This document shows, piece by piece, positions 44,608 to 52,183 of a stretch of 64,000 nucleotides of DNA. The number at the start of each line of letters is the position of its first letter. The first letter of the stretch is position 1. This DNA comes from CAWDPQ01 sp963804245 (GTDB lineage: Bacteria; Acidobacteriota; Vicinamibacteria; Vicinamibacterales; 2-12-FULL-66-21): assembly GCA_963804245.1 (NCBI GenBank), contig CAWDPQ010000007.1, positions 186,001 through 250,000 of the forward strand. Direction: 5' to 3'. The notes beneath the pieces are model-generated. The model saw only the letters and a list, made by a program, of their open reading frames with translations, did not search any database and had not been told where the DNA came from. A program made the position numbers and the translations under genes.

Positions 44608-44694
44608 GGGGTCAGATCTGTTTCTTGCACAAGTGTCCCCTTTCGACAACGGTGCCAAATGAGGACACTCCTGCAAGAAACAAGATCTGACCCC
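44608..44694. repeat. Imperfect inverted repeat, GGGGTCAGATCT family
   Basis: The outer arms GGGGTCAGATCT / AGATCTGACCCC and the inner arms TTTCTTGCA / TGCAAGAAA and AGTGTCC / GGACACT form a ~30-bp-arm structure. It lies between the divergent M24 and M14 genes, just upstream of the M14 start. Elements of this kind are often spread by REP-associated tyrosine transposases; none is in the window. Confidence 0.8.
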
Positions 44695-44711
44695 GAGACT
44701 TTGGAGATTGC

Positions 44712-46304
44712 GTGAAGCAGATGCTGGCCGCCCTGCTGGGTGTACTCATGGGATCGAGTCTCGCCGGTCAAACGCCCCCTTCGAACATCTCGGCGCTCCA
44801 GACGGTTCCCGAGAAGACCGACTATCGAGAGACCAGCCGATACGCCGACGTCACGGCATTCCTCGCTGCCCTCGGGCAAGCCGCGCCGACCATTCACGTC
44901 ACCACCTTCGGCAAGACTCACGAGAAGCGGGATCTTCCGCTCGTCGTGGTGGGGGCTCCCGATGCCTCTCCCGAGGCAGTCCGGCGCACTGGCAAGCTGC
45001 GAGTCTACATTCAGGGCAACATTCACGCGGGAGAAGTCGAGGGAAAGGAGTACGCCCAGGTCCTCCTCCGCGAACTGGCTCTGGGCAAGCACGCTGACTG
45101 GCTGCAGTCCATGGTGCTGCTCGTGGCTCCGATCTACAACGCCGACGGCAATGAACGGTTCGCGCTGGACAACCGCGGGCCGCAGTACGGCCCGATGGGC
45201 GGTCAGGGTCAGCGGCCGAACGCGCAGGGCTTCGACCTCAATCGCGATCACATGAAGCTCGATTCCCCCGAAGGCAGGGCGGTCGTCAAACTGATGAACG
45301 ATTACGACCCGCACGTTTCGCTGGATCTGCACACGACGAACGGCTCGCTGCACGCGTACTTCCTGACATACGCGCCTCCGCTCAACCCGGCCACAGATCC
45401 ATCGATCACGATGCTGCTGCGACTCGAATGGTTTCCCCGGGTGACCGCGACGATCCGGGCGAGGTATGGCTGGGACTATTACTATTACGGCAACCTGCAA
45501 GGCACCAATCGCGTGCCGGGTTCGCCCGAGGAACGGTCCTGGCGAACCTTCGACCACCGCCCGCGATTCAACAACAATTACATCGGGCTGCGCAATCGCT
45601 TCGCACTGCTCAGTGAGGCATACGCATACGCGAATTTTCGCGATCGCATTCTCGCCACCGGCCGCTTCGTCGAAACGAACCTCGACTATGTCAGGGACAA
45701 CGCCGCACGCATCCGGAAGATCGTCGAGGATGCCGACAGCAAGAATCTCATCGGCTCACAGTTGCCGCTGCGGGCGGAGCTCGAACGCGCGCCGGAACCG
45801 GTGGAGATCCTGCTGGGAGAGGTGGCTGACGAGAAGCATCCTGTCGACGGCCACGTGATGCACCTTCGAAAGGACGTCAAGATTCCGGAGAAGATGGCCG
45901 AATATGGAACGTTCAAGGGCACCGAATCCGAGCGGGTAGCGTCCACCTATTTCGTACCGGCGCGACTCACTGCCGCACTCGATCGGCTGAAAAATCATGG
46001 CATCATTGCCACACCGTTGAAATCCACGGCCTCGCTACGAGTGGAAGAATTTCGCATCGCCTCGAACGAGGTCGCGCCGCGGCCGTTTCAAAACCACACC
46101 GAGCGCACGCTGACCGGAAAGTGGACTGCCGTGGAACGCGAGCTACCCGCTGGAACGTTCACCGTCGACATGCGCCAGCCGCTGGCTCGGCTCGCGTTCT
46201 ACTTGCTCGAGCCACGCTCGGACGACGGCCTGACCAACTGGAATCTGCTCGATGAGGCGCTCAGTGGCGCCAAGATCTATCCGATCCTCCGCGCGGCGAA
46301 CTGA
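44712..46304 (+). CDS. Secreted M14-family zinc carboxypeptidase
   Basis: The 530-residue protein has a signal peptide (QMLAALLGVLMGSSLAGQ), an M14 catalytic domain with zinc ligands in GNIHAGEVEGKE (HxxE) and SLDLHTTNGSLHAY (His), and the substrate-binding PIYNADGNE and GFDLNRDHMKLDSPE. The C-terminal ~180 residues look like a beta domain. Start GTG 44712 has GGAG about 6 nt upstream. It probably trims peptides outside the cytoplasm and is followed 9 nt later by a kinase-like gene. Confidence 0.88.
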   Translation: MKQMLAALLGVLMGSSLAGQTPPSNISALQTVPEKTDYRETSRYADVTAFLAALGQAAPTIHVTTFGKTHEKRDLPLVVVGAPDASPEAVRRTGKLRVYIQGNIHAGEVEGKEYAQVLLRELALGKHADWLQSMVLLVAPIYNADGNERFALDNRGPQYGPMGGQGQRPNAQGFDLNRDHMKLDSPEGRAVVKLMNDYDPHVSLDLHTTNGSLHAYFLTYAPPLNPATDPSITMLLRLEWFPRVTATIRARYGWDYYYYGNLQGTNRVPGSPEERSWRTFDHRPRFNNNYIGLRNRFALLSEAYAYANFRDRILATGRFVETNLDYVRDNAARIRKIVEDADSKNLIGSQLPLRAELERAPEPVEILLGEVADEKHPVDGHVMHLRKDVKIPEKMAEYGTFKGTESERVASTYFVPARLTAALDRLKNHGIIATPLKSTASLRVEEFRIASNEVAPRPFQNHTERTLTGKWTAVERELPAGTFTVDMRQPLARLAFYLLEPRSDDGLTNWNLLDEALSGAKIYPILRAAN

Positions 46305-46313
46305 GGTCACACG

Positions 46314-47075
46314 ATGTCATTGATCGGCGCACTACTCACCGTCCTGGTGCTGCAGACAGCGCCACCGGACAACGTAAACATCTGGCAGGGGCGCAACGCT
46401 GAAATCGAGCAGTGCCTCGCCGAAGCCAAGGTCGCTCGCCTCGAAGATCTACCCATTGGCGTGACGAAGCCGCGACGCGCGATGATCGAGCCCGGTGGAT
46501 GCGCTCGCGCGTTCGCCTGGAAGCCGCTGCAACCCGCTTATTACAGCGGCTTCTGGGAGAGTTACAAATCGGAGGTTGCCGCGTATGAGCTCGACAAGGC
46601 GCTCGAGCTGAACATGGTCCCGGTCGTGGTCGAACGGAAGGTCAACGGTCTCAGCGGTGCGGCGATCCTGTGGCTCTACGGCGTGCGCAGCTGGGAGCAG
46701 ATCCTGCCGCTCCCGAAGCCTGCGGCCTGGCCGCTGCAACTCGTCCGGATGAAGATGTTCGACTGCCTGATCGGCAACGGCGATCGGAACAAGGGCAACA
46801 TGCTGGTCGATCAGGCCTGGAACCTCTACCTGATCGACCATTCGCGAGGCTTCGTTCAAGACAGGCGGCTGCCGCAGCCGTCGATATTCCAGAACGTCGA
46901 TCGCGCGCTATGGCAGCGCATGCTGGCGCTGGACGAAGCCGCACTCATCGAGCGGCTCGGGAAGTGGATTGATCGGCGTCAGATTCAGGCGATCCTGCAG
47001 CGGCGGGACGCGATGAAGAAACACATCGACGGTCTGATCGCCAAACATGGTGAGAAGGTGTTCGTCGCTCCCTGA
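46314..47075 (+). CDS. PI3/4-kinase-like atypical protein kinase
   Basis: The 253-residue protein begins with a hydrophobic stretch (LIGALLTVLVLQTAP) that could be a signal or anchor. The middle has YELDKALELNMVPVVVERK and the motif DCLIGNGDRNKGNMLV, in which Asp157 and Asn159/Asn162 match a catalytic loop, then YLIDHSRGF with Asp175 as the metal-binding residue. This D-R-x-x-N plus IDH pair is the pattern of PI3K/PI4K-type and related atypical kinases. The substrate is unknown. It is directly downstream of the M14 carboxypeptidase; a link with exported peptides is only suggested by position. Confidence 0.68.
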   Translation: MSLIGALLTVLVLQTAPPDNVNIWQGRNAEIEQCLAEAKVARLEDLPIGVTKPRRAMIEPGGCARAFAWKPLQPAYYSGFWESYKSEVAAYELDKALELNMVPVVVERKVNGLSGAAILWLYGVRSWEQILPLPKPAAWPLQLVRMKMFDCLIGNGDRNKGNMLVDQAWNLYLIDHSRGFVQDRRLPQPSIFQNVDRALWQRMLALDEAALIERLGKWIDRRQIQAILQRRDAMKKHIDGLIAKHGEKVFVAP

Positions 47076-47288
47076 CTACTTTCGCCGCGAGCCGACAATC
47101 AGCAGCGCGACTCCGCCGGCGAGCGCCAATCCGCCCAGCAGCGGTGGCAGCGGGATGGTCTTCTGCCTCTCGGCGGTCGCCTCGATTGGACCGATGTCGA
47201 GCACCTTTTCCTGCGTCGTGTAGGTGATCCCGCCATAGGCCAGCGCGATGATGCCGATCACAATCAACACGATGCCGACAATCTTCAT
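47076..47288 (-). CDS. DUF3185-family small membrane protein
   Basis: A 70-residue protein with two transmembrane helices, IVGIVLIVIGIIALAYGGIT and LLGGLALAGGVALLIVG, separated by a soluble loop (EKVLDIGPIEATAERQKTIP). This layout and length fit DUF3185. GGAG-like AGGAGATCAC lies just before the ATG. Function is unknown. A palindromic repeat separates it from the KDG kinase gene upstream. Confidence 0.8.
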   Translation of the reverse strand: MKIVGIVLIVIGIIALAYGGITYTTQEKVLDIGPIEATAERQKTIPLPPLLGGLALAGGVALLIVGSRRK

Positions 47289-47296
47289 GTGATCTC

Positions 47297-47359
47297 CTAA
47301 AGGGGACAGTCACCTTTTTTTCTGTACCGTCTTCGCAAAAAGGTGACTGTCCCCTTTAG
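47297..47359. repeat. Inverted repeat with 23-bp perfect arms, GGGGACAGTCACC family
   Basis: The left arm begins CTAAAGGGGACAG (47297) and runs to 47319; its perfect complement is 47337-47359, around a 17-nt spacer. It is in the gap between the KDG kinase stop and the DUF3185 start on the minus strand. It is closely related to the palindromes inside the acyl-ACP synthetase gene (38471). Confidence 0.88.
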
Positions 47360-47362
47360 CTC

Positions 47363-48445
47363 CTACCGCTGTATTCGGGCAGAGCCGCCCTTGGCGAACG
47401 ACCGTACCTGTTCAAGCGTGGCCATCGAGGTGTCGCCCGGGAACGTCGTCACCAGCGCACCATGCGCCCAGCCCAGCTTGACGGATTCTTCCGGCGATTC
47501 GTCAGTGAGCATCCCGTAGAAGAGACCGGCTGCAAAACCGTCGCCGCCACCAACGCGGTCGTAGACGTCCAGGTCGCAGGTCGGCGGAACGAAGGTTTGC
47601 CCATTCATCCAGGCCACGGCACCCCAGGTATGGCGATTCGTCGAATGCACCTCGCGCATCGTCGTGGCCACGATCCTGATGCGCGGGTATCGTTGGACGA
47701 CACGGTCGATCATGCCGAAGAACGCCGTGGGATCCAGCTTCGACTGAGAAGCGACCTCAGGGCCGGGGATGCCCAGCCCCTTCTGTAGATCCTCCTCGTT
47801 CCCCACGAGGACGTCGACGTTCTCGACGATGCGACCGAGCACCGATGCGGCGCGATCGAGCCCGCCGGAGGCGTTCCAGAGTTTTTCACGATAGTTGAGG
47901 TCGAAGGAGACGACCGCGCCATGTTGTTTGGCCGCCTGCATGGCTTCGATGATGAGCTCGGCGGTCGTATCCGAAAGGGCGGCGAAGATGCCGCCGCTGT
48001 GGAACCAGCGCACGCCGGCCTTGAAAATGGCGCCCCAATCGAAGTCACCGGGTTTGAGCTGCGCCGCCGCCTCGTTGCATCGGTTGTAGAACACGACCGG
48101 GCCGCGGATGCCGTAGCTGCGATCGCTGTAGACCGCGGCCATGTTCGGCCCGCGGGCACCGTCGTGGTTGAACGTCTTGTAAAACGGCTTGACCCCCATG
48201 GCGCGGACGCGACCGGCAATGAGCTCGCCGATCGGGTAGTTCACCATGGCTGTCGCGATGCCCGTGCGCATCCCGAAGCAGTCAGCGAGGTTTGCGGCCG
48301 TGTTGAACTCCCCGCCGCTGACGTGAATCTCGCAAGAGTGTGCCTTGCGGAACGGGACGACCCCGGGATCGAGACGGTGGATCAGGGCACCGAGAGAAAG
48401 AAAGTCGAGCTCACCATCGGGACGAATATCGAGAACGCGGTCCAT
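47363..48445 (-). CDS. kdgK: PfkB-family sugar kinase, 2-dehydro-3-deoxygluconokinase-like
   Basis: The 360-residue ribokinase-fold protein has HVSGGEFNTAANLADCFGM at the substrate site, SFDLNYREKLW (typical of KDG kinase), VLVGNEEDL, and the C-terminal catalytic DRVGGGDGFAAGLFYGML with the anion hole and base Asp. It would phosphorylate 2-keto-3-deoxygluconate in uronate or Entner-Doudoroff breakdown. ATG 48445 is preferred to the GTG at 48463, which would add six residues. No pathway partner is adjacent. Confidence 0.8.
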   Translation of the reverse strand: MDRVLDIRPDGELDFLSLGALIHRLDPGVVPFRKAHSCEIHVSGGEFNTAANLADCFGMRTGIATAMVNYPIGELIAGRVRAMGVKPFYKTFNHDGARGPNMAAVYSDRSYGIRGPVVFYNRCNEAAAQLKPGDFDWGAIFKAGVRWFHSGGIFAALSDTTAELIIEAMQAAKQHGAVVSFDLNYREKLWNASGGLDRAASVLGRIVENVDVLVGNEEDLQKGLGIPGPEVASQSKLDPTAFFGMIDRVVQRYPRIRIVATTMREVHSTNRHTWGAVAWMNGQTFVPPTCDLDVYDRVGGGDGFAAGLFYGMLTDESPEESVKLGWAHGALVTTFPGDTSMATLEQVRSFAKGGSARIQR

Positions 48446-48509
48446 CGAGGTGAACGCTAGCACAGTTCGCCTTTCGTGGTCGCGGGCCGGGCGCCGAGCG
48501 CCGAGAGAG

Positions 48510-49163
48510 CTACTTCAGTTGAAAGGACACGGTGACCGTCATCACGATGGGCACGGCCTGACCGTTCAGGAGCGTCGGCGTAAAGCGCCACTGCCGCACC
48601 GCGTTCATGGCCGCTTCATCGAGCAGCAGCACCGAGCGCAGCACGCGAACCTGGCTCACCTCTCCTTGCTCGTTGATGACGGCCTCGAGAATCACGGTAC
48701 CCTGCACGCGGTTCAACTGTGCGATCGAGGGGTAGACCGGGGCGACGTGTTTGATCTTCGTGGGGGGACGAATGTCACCACCGGGACGAACCGGGTCGCG
48801 ACGAGTTGGCGGCGCTATCGGCGGCAAGATATTGACCATCGGCATCGCGCCGTCGACGCCATTCGGCACGCCGCCAGGAACCATCGGCAGGGTACCCGGC
48901 GGTCCCGGAATGGGAAGCTCCTCTTCGATGTGATCGGGAGCCTCTGTGGGCGTGGACGGCACTGCTACCTCGCGAGTGACTGGCGGATTTCCACCGCGCG
49001 GTGGCGGTGGCACGTCGGGCAGCTCCGCCGCGGCAGCCGGTACGAATGCGTGGACGCGGTAAGCAATCGGGACAACGTCCATGGCCAAAAGCGGAACGGC
49101 AACTAGAACGATGAGCGCGGCAACGTGCGCGCCAATGGAAACGATGATCGTGTAGAGACGCAT
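48510..49163 (-). CDS. Energy-transducing TonB-family protein
   Basis: The 217-residue protein has an N-terminal membrane anchor (IIVSIGAHVAALIVLVAVPL), a Pro-rich periplasmic linker (PDVPPPPRGG...PIPGPPGTLPMVPGG region), and a C-terminal TonB domain with YPSIAQLNRVQGTVILEAVI and VRQWRFTPTLLNGQAV. It would carry proton-motive force from an ExbBD-type motor to outer-membrane receptors. Neither the motor nor a receptor is nearby. The outer membrane that this implies fits the beta-barrel protein at 34598. Confidence 0.9.
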   Translation of the reverse strand: MRLYTIIVSIGAHVAALIVLVAVPLLAMDVVPIAYRVHAFVPAAAAELPDVPPPPRGGNPPVTREVAVPSTPTEAPDHIEEELPIPGPPGTLPMVPGGVPNGVDGAMPMVNILPPIAPPTRRDPVRPGGDIRPPTKIKHVAPVYPSIAQLNRVQGTVILEAVINEQGEVSQVRVLRSVLLLDEAAMNAVRQWRFTPTLLNGQAVPIVMTVTVSFQLK

Positions 49164-49259
49164 TCGGCCTCCTCGCTTCTGCGATGCGAGGCCGCGCCGG
49201 CGTGGCCTTGTTACTGAGAGTTGGACCCCGCTCCTCGGGTGAAGTTCCTTACGACTCGC

Positions 49260-51267
49260 TCACCGGAAGATCCCGCGGATCTTCTTACCCAGTCCCGAGA
49301 ACAGCCCTTCGACCGCACGGCGGATTCGCTGCTTCACGCTGCCCTCGTGCAATTGACAGAGACGGCCGGGAACCTGGTCGCCTTCCTTGAAATATTCGGT
49401 GTAGACGGGACAACCCTCGACGGGACGCAGGTAGGAAATGCGGCAAAGGAGCTCGTCGTGGAGACCTGACGCCTGTTCGAATGCATCCGGGCGCCGGTAT
49501 CGTGTGGCCTGGCGCATGAAGTCGCTCCAGATTGGCAGCGCATAGCGCGAACCGTAGCCATCGCGCGCAATCGTCTGCGGCTGATCGAAACCAACCCACA
49601 CGCCGACGACGACGGACGATGAGAAGCCGACGAACCAGGCGTCTTTGAAGTCGTCGGTTGTTCCGGTCTTTCCACCAACCGGAAATCTCACGCCGAGATT
49701 GCGGGCCGGTGAGCCGGTTCCTCGATCCATGACGTCCTCGAGCATCGAGACCATCTGGAAAGCCGTCGCGGGAGAGATCACCCGCTCCGTCTGGATAGGA
49801 CTATCGAATGCGGTGCCGCCGTCGGCGTCGATCACGCGAACGATCCCGCGCGGGTGCACCGCCGATCCGCCGTTTGGAAACGCGGCGAAGGCGGCGGTGA
49901 GCTCGAGCGGCGTCACGAGGCCGGTGCCAAGCGATAGCGAGGGCACATCAGGCAGATCGTGCAGCCCCACGTCGGACGCGAGCCGCAGCACCGGACGCGA
50001 CCCGATGCGCTGCTGCAGTGCGCTGGCGGCGCGGTTGTTCGATTCGAGCAGTGCCGCGCGCAGCGTCAGCCGATCCGGTGTCTCACCGCTGGCGTTGCGT
50101 GGCGCCCACTCCTCGGGTCCTTGCGGCGCAATCGAGGCAAGGCCCTCGAGCACAGACACCGGGGAAAACCCGTGCTCGAGGGCGGCAGCGTAGAGAAGCG
50201 GCTTGAATGCCGAACCAGGCTGCCGCCGGCTGCGCGCCGCACGGTTGTACTGCGACAGCCGGAAGTCTCGACCGCCGACGATGGCGAGGATGTCGCCCGT
50301 ACGTGGATCGAGAGCGACCAGGGCGGCTTGAAGCTGCGGTTCGCCGAACCGGCGCAGTCCCTCTGCCACCGAGCGTTCCGCCAGGCCCTGCAAGTCCGGC
50401 ACAAACGTCGTTCGCACTTCCCAATCGGGTGGATGATCTCCGCCGAACCGGTCGCGGAACTGTTGCCGCAGGAATTCCTTCGCATACCCTCCACGCGGGT
50501 CTGTCGCGCCCGGATACGGACGAATGCGAATCCGCGCCCTTTTCGCCGCGGCTTCCTGCGCCTCCGTAATGAACCCTTCCTGGCGCATGCGCGCCAGGAC
50601 GACGTGACTGCGCTCGATGGCGCCATCAAGGTTGGACCACGGCGAGAGCGCGGACGGCGCGCGCGCCAGTCCGGCGATGAGAGCGCTCTCGGGCAGCGAC
50701 AACTGACGCGCCGGCCTGTCGAACAAGTGGCGCGACATGGTCTCGACGCCGTACACGCCCCGCGCTCAGATAGATCCGATTCAGATACAGCTCGAGGACC
50801 TGTTCCTTCGTGAGCTGCGCGTCGATCATCAGCGCCAGCCCGGCTTCGCGGATTTTCCGGCCGTAGCTCTTCGTGTTGGAAAGAAAGAGCGTGCGCGCCA
50901 GCTGCTGTGTCAGCGTGCTGCCGCCCTCGACAGTGCCAGCCTCACTGACATTGCGCACGACGGCGCGGCCAAGCGCGATGGGATCGACTCCGGGATGACG
51001 GAAGAACCGATGGTCCTCGACCGCGACGAACGCGTGCTGCAAGTCGCCGGGAATTTGCGACAGCGGCACGTCGTGGCGGTGCTCGTCGAGCCGGAACCAG
51101 CGCGAACCGTCCGCCGCGAGAAACCACGTGTCGCCGACGCCGCGCTTCAAGCGGGAAACGGCGTACGCCTGTCGGAACGTCCAGGTGAGCGCGATCGCGC
51201 TCAGGACGACGAGCGTCCCGAACACGACCGCAGCGACTCGATTGCGCACGCGCGGCCAGTCTCTCAC
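49260..51267 (-). CDS. Class A penicillin-binding protein (one frameshift)
   Basis: The N-terminal part (GTG 51267) has a membrane anchor and a glycosyltransferase family 51 domain: EDHRFFRHPGVDP, GGSTLTQQLARTLFLS and KEQVLELYLNRIYLSAG. The frame then moves at CCCC (50758-50761 on the plus strand) to VYGVETMSRHLFDRPAR. The transpeptidase has SAFKPLLY (SxxK), ESNNRAAS (SxN-like) and GGKTGTTDD (KTG). Removing one base gives about 669 residues. It polymerises and cross-links peptidoglycan outside the inner membrane. It begins right after the CDP-alcohol transferase gene on the same strand. Confidence 0.85.
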
Positions 51268-51998
51268 TTAGCTCTTCCGCCCACGCAACCTGGAGCGCAA
51301 ATGACAGCATGAAGTAATAGACGGGAAAGAACAGGGAGCCGATCCATAGCCAGCGGGGAACGTCCGGTATGGCCAGGACGATCGCCAGCACCATGAGCCC
51401 CCACACGATGCCAAGGGTGAGCGTCAAGCCGCGCAGGACCGGGGTTCGTGACGGATAGACGTAACCGACGCGGACGAACACCAGCGAGACGAACAGCAGC
51501 AGCACCGCGGCGTTCACCGCCGGCGGCAGGCCGGCAACGTGGAGGTAGAGTGCGACCGATGTTCCAGTAGGAGGGAAAGCCGGTGAAAAAGTAATCCTCG
51601 GTCTTGGCGTCGAGAGAGGCGAAGCCGTACGCGCTGCTGAGCAACACCGCCGCCGCGGTGAGAAATCCGGCTGCACCGCGCGGCAGATCTCCTGCGTGAT
51701 AGAGCAGGAGTACCGGCAGGAACACATACGTCAGATAGTCCACGATATCGTCGAGGCGTGCCCCGTCGAAGCCGGGCACCATCTCCTTGACGCGCGCGAG
51801 CCGCGCGAGCACGCCATCGGTCGCGTCGACGATCGTCGCCGCGACCATCCACAGAAACGCCGCGCGGTAGTCTCCGGCGATCACAGCAAGCGTGCCGGCA
51901 AACGCGGCGATTGCTCCCGACGAGGTGTACGCGTGAACACCCCAGGCGGCCCAGAGTTGCGCAGTAGCGTGCATGTACGGTTGAGCTGATGTCGCCAT
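51264..51998 (-). CDS. CDP-alcohol phosphatidyltransferase family protein (frameshifted, 3' end uncertain)
   Basis: From ATG 51998 the protein reads MATSAQPYMHATAQLWAAWG and contains the CDP-alcohol signature DATDGVLARLARVKEMVPGFDGARLDD, here seen as DATDGVLARLA and GFDGARLDD (D-x2-D-G-x2-A-R-x8-G-x3-D). Near 51560 the homology moves one frame (ALYLHVAGLPPAVNA, VYPSRTP, then several helices ending FVPVYY-like FFPVYYFMLSFALQ). In that frame no stop comes before the PBP gene; a second indel near 51270-51300 or an overlap must be assumed. It would join an alcohol to a CDP-lipid in the membrane. Confidence 0.75.
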   Translation of the reverse strand: MATSAQPYMHATAQLWAAWGVHAYTSSGAIAAFAGTLAVIAGDYRAAFLWMVAATIVDATDGVLARLARVKEMVPGFDGARLDDIVDYLTYVFLPVLLLYHAGDLPRGAAGFLTAAAVLLSSAYGFASLDAKTEDYFFTGFPSYWNIGRTLPPRCRPAAGGERRGAAAVRLAGVRPRRLRLSVTNPGPARLDAHPWHRVGAHGAGDRPGHTGRSPLAMDRLPVLSRLLLHAVICAPGCVGGRAK

Positions 51999-52010
51999 GA
52001 GATTAGTTCT

Positions 52011-52038
52011 TTGTGGTTGCGCGCGGTCGTTGTAAAAT
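52011..52038 (+). promoter_or_regulatory. Candidate promoter of ftsH
   Basis: TTGTGG (52011-52016), a 16-bp spacer and TAAAAT (52033-52038) would start transcription near 52045. This gives an unusually long leader (about 139 nt) for this window. Confidence 0.45.
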
Positions 52039-52090
52039 CTGACCACATTCCAATCCCCAGCGGAGTGTCTTTCTTCAACCTAAAGTTGGC

Positions 52091-52142
52091 CGCCTGAGGC
52101 TTGTGAGGCGGGCAGATCTGTGCAGTCACGGATCGGTCCGTG
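52091..52142 (+). promoter_or_regulatory. Hairpins in the ftsH leader
   Basis: CCGCCT pairs with AGGCGG across about 10 nt (52090-52112 area), and CACGGA-TCGG-TCCGTG (52127-52142) is a perfect 6-bp stem with a four-base loop. Both lie in the predicted 5' leader of ftsH. They may affect mRNA stability or heat response; no known riboswitch class is recognised. Confidence 0.35.
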
Positions 52143-52183
52143 AACTCCGGCCAGCGGTTCGGCACTTCGCGAAAGCGGATTCA

